Shown: in pieces, positions 8,721 through 17,855 of the stretch
Layout: each line of letters starts with the position of its first letter
Position numbering within the stretch: position 1 is the stretch's first letter
Source: Pseudomonas mendocina
Lineage (GTDB): Bacteria; Pseudomonadota; Gammaproteobacteria; Pseudomonadales; Pseudomonadaceae
Reading direction: 5' to 3'
DNA length: 64,000 nt
Assembly: GCF_900636545.1 (NCBI RefSeq)
Contig: NZ_LR134290.1
Span: 4,154,001-4,218,000, forward strand
Program-made: the position numbers and the translations under genes
The notes under the pieces: generated by a model
Databases searched by the model: none
Seen by the model: the letters and a program-made list of their open reading frames with translations, nothing else
What the model was told of the DNA's origin: nothing

Positions 8721-10150
8721 GGCAGTCCCTGTTGTCCCTGGCCGTGGCCGCCGCTCTGCTCAGCGGCTGCAGCCTGATTCCCGACTATCAGCGCCCCGAA
8801 GCCCCGGTGGCCGCCGACTGGCCGCAAGGCCAGGCCTATGGCAGCGCCGCCAGCGAGGGCAGCCGCGCGGCGGCCGACCTGCAATGGCGCGAGTTCTTCC
8901 GTGACCCGGCGCTGCAGCAGCTGGTGCAGGTAGCGCTGGAGAACAACCGCGACCTGCGCGTCGCCGCGCTGAATGTCGAAGCCTACCGCGCGCTGTACCG
9001 CATCCAGCGCGCCGACCTGCTGCCCTCGGTTTCCGCCGATGGCGCCGGCACCCGCCAGCGCCTGCCGGCCGATCTGAACCAGACCGGCGAAGCCCGCACC
9101 AGCGGCCAGTACAGCGCGACCCTAGGCGTCAACGCCTGGGAGCTGGACTTTTTTGGCCGTATCCGCAGCCTCAGCGAGCAGGCCCTGCAGCAGTACCTGG
9201 CTACCGAACAGGCGCAGCGCAGCACGCAGATCAGCCTGGTGGCCAGCGTCGCCAACGCCTACCTGCAATGGCAGGCAGATCAGGCGCTGCTGCAGCTGAC
9301 CCAGGACACCCTGAAGACCTTTGAAGAAAGCTACCAGCTGACCCAACGCAGCTTCGACGTGGGCGTCGCCGACGCCCTGGCCCTGAGCCAGGCGCGCAGC
9401 TCGGTGGACAGCGCCCGCGTCAGCCTGGCCCAGTACCAGCGCCTGGTCGCCCAGGATCGCAACGCCCTGACCCAACTGCTCGGCACCGGCCTGCCGGCCG
9501 ACCTGCCGCAGGGCCTGGCGCTCAATGCCGAACTGCTGGAACAGGTTCCGGCCGGCCTGCCCGCCGACCTGCTGCAGCGGCGCCCTGACCTGCTGCAAGC
9601 CGAGTACCAGCTCAAGGCGGCCAACGCCAATATCGGCGCAGCGCGCGCGGCGTTCTTCCCCAGCATCAGCCTGACCGCCAATGCCGGCACCGCCAGCAGC
9701 CAACTGTCCGGCCTGTTCGACAGCGGCTCGGGCACCTGGCTGTTCCAGCCGCAGATCAGCCTGCCGATCTTCAACGCCGGCCGCCTGCGCGCCAACCTCG
9801 ACTATGCCGAGCTGCAAAGCGATATCCGCGTCGCCGAGTATGAGAAAGCCATCCAGGTGGCCTTCCAGGAAGTCGCTGACCGCCTCGCCGCACGCACCAC
9901 CTATCGCCAACAGCTGGACGCCCAACGCGCCCTGCTGGAGACCACCGAGACCTACTACGACTTGGCCGAGCGCCGCTACCGCACGGGTGTGGACAGCTAT
10001 CTGACCCTGCTCGATGCCCAGCGCCAGCTGTTCAGCGTGCGCCAGCAGCTGATCACCGACCGCCTGGCCCAGCTCAGCAGCGAAGTCGAGCTGTACAAGG
10101 CCCTGGGTGGTGGCTGGAGCGATACGGGGAGCAATGCTCCACAAGGTTGA
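8717..10150 (+). CDS. ttgC: Outer-membrane efflux channel lipoprotein, TtgC/OprM type
   Basis: The 477-residue protein has an N-terminal lipoprotein signal ending LLSGC (Cys at about residue 18), followed by [12 protein letters not shown], the classic OprM-family mature N-terminus. Two OEP repeats follow, each with long alpha-helical barrel segments and a beta-barrel part (for example [20 protein letters not shown]). The protein forms the trimeric outer-membrane duct of the tripartite pump with TtgA and TtgB. The start overlaps the ttgB stop (ATGA at 8717-8720), indicating translational coupling. A strong intrinsic terminator lies 42 bases after the stop, so ttgABC is a self-contained transcription unit. 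Confidence 0.93.
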   Translation: MRQSLLSLAVAAALLSGCSLIPDYQRPEAPVAADWPQGQAYGSAASEGSRAAADLQWREFFRDPALQQLVQVALENNRDLRVAALNVEAYRALYRIQRADLLPSVSADGAGTRQRLPADLNQTGEARTSGQYSATLGVNAWELDFFGRIRSLSEQALQQYLATEQAQRSTQISLVASVANAYLQWQADQALLQLTQDTLKTFEESYQLTQRSFDVGVADALALSQARSSVDSARVSLAQYQRLVAQDRNALTQLLGTGLPADLPQGLALNAELLEQVPAGLPADLLQRRPDLLQAEYQLKAANANIGAARAAFFPSISLTANAGTASSQLSGLFDSGSGTWLFQPQISLPIFNAGRLRANLDYAELQSDIRVAEYEKAIQVAFQEVADRLAARTTYRQQLDAQRALLETTETYYDLAERRYRTGVDSYLTLLDAQRQLFSVRQQLITDRLAQLSSEVELYKALGGGWSDTGSNAPQG

Positions 10151-10191
10151 CCGCGCGTAACCCGCTTCAAGGACGACCTTCCCCAACGCGC

Positions 10192-10224
10192 CGCCCCCGC
10201 AGTCTTTGCGGGGGCGTTTTTTTT
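10192..10224 (+). terminator. Rho-independent terminator of ttgABC
   Basis: A perfect 10-base-pair stem (CGCCCCCGCA / TGCGGGGGCG) with a six-base loop is followed directly by eight T residues (10217-10224). It lies 42 bases downstream of the ttgC stop. Confidence 0.93.
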
Positions 10225-10242
10225 GCTGGGTTACGACGTTTC

Positions 10243-10455
10243 GTAGCCCGGATGAAATCCGGGGGCCGGGAACGCTGCGTGTCGGCGATTAGGACTGGCC
10301 TGCGGCTAATGCCTGCCGGTTAAGGTTTTCTAGACGATGCCGCTGCATCGAGTCGTAATTCAGAACACTAGGCTTCGCGGACGAGTCCGCTCCCCACAGG
10401 GATAGCCGTACCCGCTGCGAGCGCTGAACAACTGTGGGAGCGGACTTGTCCGCGA
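10243..10455. repeat. REP-like repeats in the ttgC-HAD intergenic region
   Basis: The 385-base gap between ttgC and the HAD gene contains the ttgABC terminator, a GTAGCCCGGATGAAATCCGGG palindromic unit at 10243-10264 (related units at 19301 and 21346), and an inverted pair at about 10374-10400 and 10432-10455 built on CGCGGAC-AGTCCGCTCCCAC. The pair could fold into one long hairpin in RNA. No further gene or RNA is seen in the gap. Confidence 0.6.
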
Positions 10456-10535
10456 TAGCTCTTTGACTCACAAGCGCCATCCGCTGCTGCTTGATCAACT
10501 GAAAATGCCGCAATCCTGTAGTGCCGTGCCGCCGC

Positions 10536-11129
10536 TCAGCCCAACGCAGCCAACAACTGCGCGCAATCCTGCGCATGCAGCCCGGTCAGCTCCGGCCAGG
10601 GGTTGTCCGGCAGGTTGACCAGCACCCCGCGCGCGCCCGCAGCCTGGGCGCATTCCAGGTCGAAGCGGTAGTCGCCGACCATCACCAGTTCCTGCGGCTT
10701 GACCGCCCAGCGCTCGGCCAGATGCAGCAAACCGCCCGGATGCGGCTTGGGCGGTGCTTCATCGCGGCCGAGGATATCGGCCGTGGCGAAGCAGTCATCC
10801 AGGCCGATGGCCTGCAGCGTCAGCAACGCCAACGGATGGGCATTGCGAGTCAGGATGCCGAGCTGGCAGCCGCGCTCGCACAGCGCCCTCACCAGCTCGA
10901 TGGCCCCTGGTGCCGGGCGTGAGGCCACTGCCAGCTCGCGTTCGTGCTCCAGCAGCCAGGCATGCTTGGCTGCTGCCTCGTCTGCCGGTAGCGCCGCCAG
11001 GTGGTGGAGGATGTCGTCTTCCTGAGGAATGCCCAGCGCCCGCTTGATCGCCGGGAAATCATGCACCGCCAGGGTCAGGGTGCCGTCCATGTCGAACACC
11101 CAGTGACGTGCTTCGCGCAGTACCTTCAC
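10536..11129 (-). CDS. HAD superfamily hydrolase (subfamily IA, phosphatase-like)
   Basis: The 197-residue protein starts at GTG 11129-11127, which overlaps the tesB stop (GTGA), and begins VKVLREARHWVFDMDGTLT. HAD motif I is FDMDGTLT (about residues 13-20), motif II is GILTRNA, the motif III lysine is likely in PPKPHP, and motif IV is GDYRFDLECA. A helical cap domain lies between motifs I and II. The reading frame continues upstream of the GTG, but that part overlaps tesB. Likely a small-molecule phosphatase of the phosphoglycolate phosphatase type; the substrate is unknown. It is the last gene of a four-gene overlapping minus-strand chain. Confidence 0.87.
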   Translation of the reverse strand: MKVLREARHWVFDMDGTLTLAVHDFPAIKRALGIPQEDDILHHLAALPADEAAAKHAWLLEHERELAVASRPAPGAIELVRALCERGCQLGILTRNAHPLALLTLQAIGLDDCFATADILGRDEAPPKPHPGGLLHLAERWAVKPQELVMVGDYRFDLECAQAAGARGVLVNLPDNPWPELTGLHAQDCAQLLAALG

Positions 11130-11995
11130 TTCCAGTCCTCGCGCACGCGCGTCAGCCCCTCCTGAGCCACCGACGCGACCAGCTCGCCCTGGCGGTTGTA
11201 GATGCTGGCGCGGGAGAAACCACGAGCATTGCCCGCCCAGGGGCTGTCCATGGCATACAGCAACCAGTCGTCCATGCGCAGGTTGCGGTGGAACCACAGC
11301 GAATGGTCGAGACTCGCCACCTGCATGAATTTCTGGAACACCGACACGCCATGCGGCTGCATCGAGGTGGTCAGCAGATTGAAGTCACTGGCATAGGCCA
11401 GCAGGTACTTGTGCAACTGCGGGTCGTCCGGCAGCTCGCCAGCGGCGCGGAACCATACGTACTTGACCGGTTCGCAAGGCTGCGGAGCAAAGGGGTTGAT
11501 CAGGGTGACCGGGCGAATCTCGATGGGTTTGTCGCTGATCGCACGCTCGCGCATGCGCTCGGGAATCATCGGCGCCACCATTCGCGCCAGATCGGTTTCC
11601 GACTTCAAGCCCTCGGGGCCGGGTACGTCCGGCATCTGGCTCTGGTGGTGGAAGCCCTCTTCTTCATATTGAAACGACGCACTGCAGAAGAAGATCGGCT
11701 TGCCCTTCTGCACCGCCACCACGCGACGGGTGCTGAAGCTGCCACCATCGCGGGTACGCTCGACCTGATAGACCACCGGCAGGCTGGCATCGCCAGGGCG
11801 CAGGAAGTAGCCGTGCATGGAATGCACGTGACGCGCTTCCTCGACCGTCTGGCTGGCAGCGGAGATGCACTGGCCAAGCACCTGGCCGCCGAATAGCTGG
11901 CGAAAACCAAGATCCTGGCTGCGGCCACGGAACAGGTTTTCCTCGATCTGCTCCAGGCTGAGCAGCGCCACCAGATCATCGAGAACCTGAGTCAT
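11126..11995 (-). CDS. tesB: Acyl-CoA thioesterase II
   Basis: The 289-residue protein begins MTQVLDDLVALLSLEQIEENLFRG and carries GGQVLGQ (about 36-42) and HSMHGYFLRPGD (about 56-67), both signature segments of TesB. It has two tandem hotdog domains and matches E. coli TesB (286 residues) in length. It hydrolyses medium- and long-chain acyl-CoAs to free fatty acid and CoA in the cytoplasm. Its ATG lies inside the end of the upstream nitroreductase-like gene (20-base overlap) and its TGA overlaps the HAD start codon, so it is translationally coupled on both sides. Confidence 0.94.
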   Translation of the reverse strand: MTQVLDDLVALLSLEQIEENLFRGRSQDLGFRQLFGGQVLGQCISAASQTVEEARHVHSMHGYFLRPGDASLPVVYQVERTRDGGSFSTRRVVAVQKGKPIFFCSASFQYEEEGFHHQSQMPDVPGPEGLKSETDLARMVAPMIPERMRERAISDKPIEIRPVTLINPFAPQPCEPVKYVWFRAAGELPDDPQLHKYLLAYASDFNLLTTSMQPHGVSVFQKFMQVASLDHSLWFHRNLRMDDWLLYAMDSPWAGNARGFSRASIYNRQGELVASVAQEGLTRVREDWK

Positions 11996-13598
11996 GGGGT
12001 GTCGTCTCCTTGCATGGGGGTATACGCAATTGCGGGTAGGCCGGCAGCGATGTCAGGCGTTCATCCCAAACGGCGCGGCCAAGGGTGAAATGGTAAAGAC
12101 TTTGCAGCCCGCTGTCGGCATCTCCAAGCAGCTCACGCAAAGCATCGTCGAAATAGCAACCGATGCCCGTACCGGAAAGCCCTGCCGCTTCGGCTTCCAG
12201 ATAGAGCAACTGACCAATCTGGCCACACTCCCAGTAGAGCCTGGGATAGCGCCAGTCGCCATTGGCCACCACGCGTTCCACCCGCGCCAGCATGGCCAAG
12301 GCCACGCAGCCATCGGCGGCGATGTCCTGGCCGCAACTGAGAAATCCCGCCAGACCACGGGCATCGCCTTCGAGCAGGCGGTACAGCGGCAGCTCGGCAT
12401 CCACTCGCTGCCATTGGTAATCCTCGCGTAGCGGCTGTACACCGTTGCCCGTGCGATCCAGCCAGTACAACCCCGGCGCCAGCCCCTGCACGCGGTGCAC
12501 GAAGAGCAGCAGATCGATCTCGCTCGGCTCGCCGCTCACGGCGAAGGGTACCGGCGAGCGCTGCGGCAGCAGGCGACGCAGCCAGGCCAGCAGCAGTTCG
12601 GCCTGGATGCCGCTGCGGCCATCCATGGCCTGCGCACTGCGCCGGCGATGCAGGATCGGCCGCAGTGGCAGGCCGGGGTTGTCATTGCGAACGCTGGCTG
12701 CATCCGCGCTCCAGGCAGCGCGCCCACGTGCCGGCGCGCGGCACAGTGCGTGTACGCGTTGCAACTCGGGCCAGTGGCGATACTCGCGCGACAGACGATT
12801 GGGCGCCCCAATCCGCTCGAGGTGCGCCAACCCGTTCAGCAGGGTTTCGGGCAGCGCGAACTCCATCGTTTGCGCCGGGCCGATCCACAGCAGGCAGTCG
12901 CCGTGTTCGGCCTCATGAAAGTCGTCTCCGTCCAGTCCCAGCAGGCCGTCCAGACGAGCCTCGGCCACGCCATGCAGCATGCGCACCTGCCACCCCTGCA
13001 CGCTAGCGGCGATGGCTAGCGCCGCCAGGGCATGCCCCAGGTCGTGCTGGCAGTAACGGTAGGCGCGCTCACCATACTTCCAGGCCTCGCGCCAGACGAT
13101 GCTGCTCAGCCCCAGGAGAAAGCCACCGGGCGGCAGACTGTCGGCAAGCTGCCGGCCAAGCGGCGGCGGTAGCTCGCTGCGCACCTCCAGCGCATGCATA
13201 TCCGGCGCGTAGTGGGCCAGCACACCGCCCTCATCCACGCCCCCCGGCGGCAGCAACAGATAGGCCTCGGTCGGGTGCAGATTGCCGGATGACGGGTTGC
13301 CCCGCAGCGCCCAGCGGCTGCCGCCAGCCTCCTTCCAGGCAGAGATAGCCAGGCTGTCGTACAGCAGCTGCGAGATGCTGGCCAGATCCACTGGCGCGGG
13401 TGCTGCCTGCGGACCGGCGAATACAGTGTCGTACGCTGGCCCCTCTTCCATCGGGCGGTGGTACAGCTCGATCAGCCGTGCGCCCTCGTAGCGGCGAAAC
13501 GGCGCGGGCTGAGTCGCCCAATCCAGACGTCCCGGCCCCGGCGCGAAACGTTCAGGCTCATGCTTGCTGAGCTGGTGATAGGCAAGCACCTCGCTCAT
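11976..13598 (-). CDS. SagB/ThcOx-type dehydrogenase with two nitroreductase-like domains
   Basis: The ATG at 13598-13596 overlaps the stop of the upstream GNAT gene (ATGA), giving 540 residues starting MSEVLAYHQLSKHEPERFA. The first half has the FMN-binding motif RGNPSSGNLHPTEAYL (about residue 100) and the second half repeats a nitroreductase-like start (RRRSAQAMDG, about residue 330) and later GTGIGCYFDD. SagB/ThcOx proteins oxidise azolines to azoles in thiazole/oxazole-modified peptide pathways. However, no cyclodehydratase or precursor peptide is visible nearby, so a different FMN redox role is likely. It lies between GNAT and tesB in a chain of overlapping genes. The fold is clear and the function is open. 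Confidence 0.8.
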   Translation of the reverse strand: MSEVLAYHQLSKHEPERFAPGPGRLDWATQPAPFRRYEGARLIELYHRPMEEGPAYDTVFAGPQAAPAPVDLASISQLLYDSLAISAWKEAGGSRWALRGNPSSGNLHPTEAYLLLPPGGVDEGGVLAHYAPDMHALEVRSELPPPLGRQLADSLPPGGFLLGLSSIVWREAWKYGERAYRYCQHDLGHALAALAIAASVQGWQVRMLHGVAEARLDGLLGLDGDDFHEAEHGDCLLWIGPAQTMEFALPETLLNGLAHLERIGAPNRLSREYRHWPELQRVHALCRAPARGRAAWSADAASVRNDNPGLPLRPILHRRRSAQAMDGRSGIQAELLLAWLRRLLPQRSPVPFAVSGEPSEIDLLLFVHRVQGLAPGLYWLDRTGNGVQPLREDYQWQRVDAELPLYRLLEGDARGLAGFLSCGQDIAADGCVALAMLARVERVVANGDWRYPRLYWECGQIGQLLYLEAEAAGLSGTGIGCYFDDALRELLGDADSGLQSLYHFTLGRAVWDERLTSLPAYPQLRIPPCKETTPHDSGSR

Positions 13599-14155
13599 TG
13601 CTGCGCCTGCCACTGCTCACGGCGGATGCGATAGAGCACGTGAGGTTGCATCGGGTGGCCATCCGGCACACGCGGATGGAGAAAATCGCCACTTTCGTCA
13701 CGCTGCATGCCGATACTGCGCATCACCGCCTGCGACGGCAGGTTGGCCGACGCGGTAAAGCTCACCACCTCGTCCAGCGCGAGGCGTTCGAACGCCACAG
13801 CCAGTGCCGCACGCGCCGCCTCGCTGGCATAGCCCTGGCGCCAGTGCGCCCGAGCAAGACGCCAGCCAATTTCCACAGCCGGTACGAAGGGCGCCTCGAA
13901 ACCGACCTGAGCCAGACCGGTGAAACCGATCAGCTCGCCGTCGTCGCGCCGCTCCAGTGCCCAGAAGGTGAACCCATGTTGCTCGTGATGTGCACGCAAG
14001 CGCGCCAGCAACTGGGCACTCTGCTCGGCATCCAGCGGCTCAGGGAAATGGCGCATCACCTCGATATCGGCATTCAGCGCGACCAGCGCCGGCAGATCAG
14101 TGGCGCGCCAGGCCCGCAGCAACAGGCGCTCGGAGGAGGTTTCGATCAGGGGCAT
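13595..14155 (-). CDS. GNAT family N-acetyltransferase (RimJ/RimL type)
   Basis: The 186-residue protein starts MPLIETSSERLLLRAWRATDLPALVAL, the standard opening of RimJ/RimL-like acetyltransferases. Residues GWRLARAHWRQGYASEA (about 91-107) form the acetyl-CoA-binding motif A, and VVSFTASANLPSQAVMRSIGM matches motif B. It is the first gene of the four-gene minus-strand chain GNAT - SagB-like - tesB - HAD, with its stop overlapping the next start (ATGA). The substrate (protein N-terminus or small amine) cannot be deduced. The divergent HDAC-like gene starts 59 bases away, so the gap holds both promoters. Confidence 0.9.
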   Translation of the reverse strand: MPLIETSSERLLLRAWRATDLPALVALNADIEVMRHFPEPLDAEQSAQLLARLRAHHEQHGFTFWALERRDDGELIGFTGLAQVGFEAPFVPAVEIGWRLARAHWRQGYASEAARAALAVAFERLALDEVVSFTASANLPSQAVMRSIGMQRDESGDFLHPRVPDGHPMQPHVLYRIRREQWQAQQ

Positions 14156-14213
14156 GGCAGTTGTCTCGATTGGCTGCGACCATACGTCGTCAATTCGCTT
14201 GAGCCGTCATTGT

Positions 14214-15134
14214 ATGCCGCTACCGCTGGTCTACCACGAGGATTACAGCCCGCCCTTCCCGGCCGGGCATCGTTTCCCCATGGAGAAATTCCGCCTGCTG
14301 CGCGATCACCTGGTCGATAGCGGCCTGACCAGCGATGCCGAACTGCAACGCCCGGAGCTGTGCCCGGCGGAGATTCTCGCCCTGGTTCATTGCCCGGACT
14401 ACATCGCCCGCTACATGGCCGGCGAGCTGCCCTCCGAGGATCAGCGCCGTCTCGGCCTGCCCTGGAGCGAAGCGCTGGCGCAGCGCACCGTGCGCGCCGT
14501 GGGCGGCTCGTTGCTGACCGCCGAACTGGCGCTGCGTCACGGCCTGGCCTGCCACCTGGCTGGCGGCACGCACCATGCGCACTATGACTTTCCCTCGGGT
14601 TTCTGCATCTTCAACGACCTGGCGGTGATCGCCCGTTACCTGCTCGAAGCGGGTCGCGTGCACCGCGTGCTGATCTTCGACTGCGACGTGCACCAGGGCG
14701 ACGGCACCGCACGGCTGCTGGAAAACGAGCCGGACGCGATCACCGTATCGCTGCACTGCGAACAGAACTTCCCGGCGCGCAAGGCGCAGAGCGACTGGGA
14801 CATCCCCCTGCCACGCGGCATGGGCGACGCCGATTACCTGAAGGTGGTGGACGACACGCTGAACTACCTGCTGCCGATCTACCAGCCGGACCTAGTGCTC
14901 TACGACGCAGGTGTCGACGTGCATAAAGACGATGCCCTGGGCTACCTGCAACTCACCGACGCCGGCCTGGCCGCCCGCGATGAAGCCGTGCTGCAGCACT
15001 GCCTGGGGCGCGACATTCCGGTGCTGGGGGTGATAGGCGGCGGTTACTCGAAGGATCACGTCGCCCTCGCCCGCCGCCACGGCATCCTCCATCACAGCGC
15101 CGCAAGGGTGTGGGCGGCGCGAGGGTTGCGCTAA
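14214..15134 (+). CDS. Histone deacetylase-like amidohydrolase
   Basis: The ATG at 14214 gives 306 residues starting MPLPLVYHEDYSPPFPAGHRFPMEKF, the standard N-terminus of bacterial class II HDAC-like proteins. The zinc and active-site motifs are visible: GGTHHAHYDFPSGFCIFND (tandem catalytic histidines), FDCDVHQGDGTA (zinc ligands Asp and His), YDAGVDVHKDDALGYL, and a final GGGYSKD. Such enzymes deacetylate acetylated amines such as polyamines or acetoin-like compounds, and perhaps proteins. The reading frame is open further upstream but runs through the divergent GNAT gene. The gene is convergent with the class V aminotransferase and only three bases separate their ends. Confidence 0.9.
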   Translation: MPLPLVYHEDYSPPFPAGHRFPMEKFRLLRDHLVDSGLTSDAELQRPELCPAEILALVHCPDYIARYMAGELPSEDQRRLGLPWSEALAQRTVRAVGGSLLTAELALRHGLACHLAGGTHHAHYDFPSGFCIFNDLAVIARYLLEAGRVHRVLIFDCDVHQGDGTARLLENEPDAITVSLHCEQNFPARKAQSDWDIPLPRGMGDADYLKVVDDTLNYLLPIYQPDLVLYDAGVDVHKDDALGYLQLTDAGLAARDEAVLQHCLGRDIPVLGVIGGGYSKDHVALARRHGILHHSAARVWAARGLR

Positions 15135-15137
15135 GGA

Positions 15138-16271
15138 TCAGCCGGCCTGCACCTTGTCCAACGCCTGCTCCAGTGTGGTCACGGTGCGTTCGATATTACC
15201 CAGCTTGTCCAGCCCGAACAGACCAAGGCGGAAGGTCTGGAAGTCCGCCGGCTCGTCGCATTGCAGCGGCACGCCGGCGGCGATCTGCAGGCCGATGGCG
15301 GCGAACTTGGCGCCGGTCTTGATCTGCGCGTCATCGGTGTAGCAGACCACCACGCCCGGCGCCTCGAAGCCCTTGGCCGCGACGCTCTTGAAGCCCCGTG
15401 CAGCCAACAGGGCGCGCACACGGTCACCGAGTTCCTGTTGTTGCTGGCGCACCTTGGCGAAACCGATGGCCTTGGCCTCCAGCATGGCGTCACGGAAGCG
15501 CGCCAGAGCATCGCTGGGCATGGTGGCGTGGTAAGCGTGGCCGCCCTGTTCGTAGGCCTGCATGATCTGCAGCCACTTCTTCAGGTCACAGGCGAAGCTG
15601 GTGCTCTGGGTCGCCTCGACGCGCGCCTGTGCGGCTTCGCTCAGCATCACCAGGGCGCAGCAGGGCGAGGCGCTCCAGCCCTTCTGCGGGGCGCTGATCA
15701 GCACGTCGATGCCACAGGCCCGCATGTCCACCCAGAGGGTGCCGGAGGCGATGCAGTCGAGCACGAACAGGCCACCGACGGCATGTACCGCATCGCTCAC
15801 CGCGCGCAGGTAATCATCCGGCAGGATCATGCCCGAAGAGGTTTCCACGTGCGGGGCGAACACCACCTGTGGTTTCTCGGCGGCAATGGTCGCCAGCACC
15901 TCGTCCAGCGGCGCCGGCGCGAAGGCGGCTTGCGGGCCGTCGGCGACCGGGCGCGCCTTGAGCACCTGGGCCTCGGCTGGAATGCGGCCCATGTCGAAAA
16001 TCTGCGTCCAGCGGTAGCTGAACCAGCCGTTGCGTATCACCAGGCACTTCTGTTCCGTCGCCAACTGCCGCGCCACCGCTTCCATGCCGTAGGTGCCGCT
16101 GCCCGGCACCACTGCCACGGCATGGGCGTTGTAGACCTGTTTCAGGGTGGCGGAGATATCGCGCATCACACCCTGAAACGACTGCGACATATGGTTCAGC
16201 GAGCGGTCGGTGTAGACCACCGAATATTCGATCAGGCCATCGGGATCGATGTCGGGACAGATTTGGGACAT
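15138..16271 (-). CDS. Class V aminotransferase (alanine/serine-glyoxylate aminotransferase family)
   Basis: The ATG at 16271-16269 gives 377 residues starting MSQICPDIDPDGLIEYSVVYTDRSLNHMSQ. It shows the PLP-dependent fold type I pattern: VVPGSGTYGMEAV (glycine-rich phosphate loop), FVLDCIASGTLWVDMRACGIDV, and the PLP lysine in SAPQKGW. Family members transfer amino groups between alanine or serine and glyoxylate, and some act on phosphonates. The reading frame continues upstream, but the MSQ start follows a GGAGCCTGCC region and matches family length. The divergent FAD oxidoreductase begins about 115 bases away. The exact substrate is unknown. Confidence 0.88.
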   Translation of the reverse strand: MSQICPDIDPDGLIEYSVVYTDRSLNHMSQSFQGVMRDISATLKQVYNAHAVAVVPGSGTYGMEAVARQLATEQKCLVIRNGWFSYRWTQIFDMGRIPAEAQVLKARPVADGPQAAFAPAPLDEVLATIAAEKPQVVFAPHVETSSGMILPDDYLRAVSDAVHAVGGLFVLDCIASGTLWVDMRACGIDVLISAPQKGWSASPCCALVMLSEAAQARVEATQSTSFACDLKKWLQIMQAYEQGGHAYHATMPSDALARFRDAMLEAKAIGFAKVRQQQQELGDRVRALLAARGFKSVAAKGFEAPGVVVCYTDDAQIKTGAKFAAIGLQIAAGVPLQCDEPADFQTFRLGLFGLDKLGNIERTVTTLEQALDKVQAG

Positions 16272-16385
16272 GGCAGGCTCCAGCCGAAAAAGGTTCGAAC
16301 AGAACCTGCCCCAACCCCGAGCAAATGACAAGGCCGCAAGGCTCTCGGGTAGAATGCGCAGCCTTTCTCCTACCTGCTCACCGCC

Positions 16386-17624
16386 ATGACCACAGCCACC
16401 AAGCCCACCGCTCATCACGTCGCCATCATCGGCGGCGGCCCCGCCGGGCTGATGGCTGCCGAAGTGCTGGCGCAAGGCGGTGTGTGCGTGGAGCTGTTCG
16501 ACGCCATGCCCTCGGTGGGGCGCAAGTTCCTGCTGGCCGGCGTCGGTGGCATGAACATCACCCACTCCGAGCCCAAGGATGCCTTTATCGGCCGCTACGG
16601 CGAGCGCCAGGCCGAGGTCGCGGCGCTGCTGCGCGAGTTCGATGCCGATGCCCTGCGTGCCTGGATTCACGGCCTGGGCATCGACACCTTCGTCGGCACC
16701 TCCGGCCGCGTATTCCCCAGCGACATGAAGGCCGCGCCGCTGCTGCGTGCCTGGCTGCGCCGCCTGCGCGAGCTGGGGGTGGCGATCCATACCCGCAGCC
16801 GCTGGCTGGGCTGGAACGATGACGGCAGCCTGCGTATTGCCGGGCCGGACGGCGAACGCGCCGTGGCCGCCGATGCCTGCCTGCTGGCCTTGGGTGGCGG
16901 CAGTTGGGCGCGCCTGGGCTCAGACGGCGCCTGGGTGCCGCTGCTGCAGGCGCGCGGCATCGAGGTGGCGGCGCTGAAACCGAGCAACTGCGGCTTCGAG
17001 GTCGCCGGATGGAGCGACCATCTGCGGGAAAAATTCGCCGGTGCGCCGCTGAAGAATGTCGCCCTCAGCCTGCCCGACCAGCCCGCCCGCATCGGTGAAT
17101 TCGTGCTGACGGCTGGCGGTTTCGAAGGCAGCCTGGTGTACGCCTTTTCCGCCGATATCCGTCGCGCCATCGAGGCCGATGGCCAGGCGCTGATCCACCT
17201 CGATCTGCTGCCGCAGATGCCACTGACCAAGGTGCAACAGGCGCTGGCCAAGCCACGCGGCAAGCACTCGATGGCCAAACACCTGCATCGCCAGGCCGGT
17301 CTCGAAGGCGTGAAAGCCGCATTGCTGCGCGAACTGGCGCCGGCCGCAGCCTTTGCCGAGCCGGTCGATCTGGCACTCTGGATCAAGGCGCTGCCCATCA
17401 CCCTGCTGCGTACCCGGCCGCTGGACGAGGCGATCAGCAGCGCCGGCGGCGTGCCCTTCGCGGCACTGGATGACGGTCTGATGCTCAAGGCACTGCCCGG
17501 CGTGTTCTGCGCCGGCGAGATGCTCGACTGGGAAGCGCCCACCGGCGGCTATCTACTCACTGCGTGTTTCGCCAGCGGGCGGGTCGCGGCGCAGGGCGTA
17601 CTCGACTGGTTACAAGCCGTGTAG
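16386..17624 (+). CDS. NAD(P)/FAD-dependent oxidoreductase (TIGR03862/HI0933-like flavoprotein)
   Basis: The 412-residue protein has an N-terminal dinucleotide-binding motif VAIIGGGPAGLMAAEVL (about residues 12-28), VGRKFLLAGVGGMNITHSEP (about 46-65), a mid-protein LALGGGSWARLGSDG, and a C-terminal GVFCAGEMLDWEAPTGGYLL FAD motif. This is the pattern of the HI0933/BaiN-like flavoproteins, specifically the TIGR03862 group found in Pseudomonas. Substrates are unproven; relatives reduce double bonds of steroids or act in redox homeostasis. The protein is soluble. The TAG stop coincides with GTAG at the edge of a repeat block. Confidence 0.87.
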   Translation: MTTATKPTAHHVAIIGGGPAGLMAAEVLAQGGVCVELFDAMPSVGRKFLLAGVGGMNITHSEPKDAFIGRYGERQAEVAALLREFDADALRAWIHGLGIDTFVGTSGRVFPSDMKAAPLLRAWLRRLRELGVAIHTRSRWLGWNDDGSLRIAGPDGERAVAADACLLALGGGSWARLGSDGAWVPLLQARGIEVAALKPSNCGFEVAGWSDHLREKFAGAPLKNVALSLPDQPARIGEFVLTAGGFEGSLVYAFSADIRRAIEADGQALIHLDLLPQMPLTKVQQALAKPRGKHSMAKHLHRQAGLEGVKAALLRELAPAAAFAEPVDLALWIKALPITLLRTRPLDEAISSAGGVPFAALDDGLMLKALPGVFCAGEMLDWEAPTGGYLLTACFASGRVAAQGVLDWLQAV

Positions 17625-17768
17625 TTGTGGCGGGCCGGGCGGCGCTCCGCTTCAGCCCACCAAAGCTGGCCGCTGTCGGTGGGCTGAAGCCCACCCTACG
17701 GACTGGCTAAGGCCGTAGGGCGGGTGCAACCCGCCATATCCGGTTGGCGGGTTTAACCCGCCCTACGC
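17621..17768. repeat. Two palindromic intergenic repeat units after the flavoprotein gene
   Basis: 17630-17700 is an inverted-repeat unit containing CTTCAGCCCACC and GGTGGGCTGAAGCCCACC. The same family, in opposite orientation, lies at 53271-53342. 17712-17768 is a second unit with GTAGGGCGGGTGCAACCCGCC and GGCGGGTTTAACCCGCCCTAC. The rest of the 231-base gap before the response regulator shows no gene. Confidence 0.65.
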
Positions 17769-17855
17769 CTGAAAAACCGCTGAAACCACTGTGACGCCGC
17801 ACGGGCTGCGACTATGCTGAGCTTCAGCGCTCTCCCACACAGGTAATCCTCCGCC

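Noticed and set aside
11976..13598. Thiazole/oxazole-modified peptide (TOMM) cluster around the SagB-like gene
   Set aside because: No cyclodehydratase (SagC/SagD, YcaO) or precursor peptide could be seen within the neighbouring genes.
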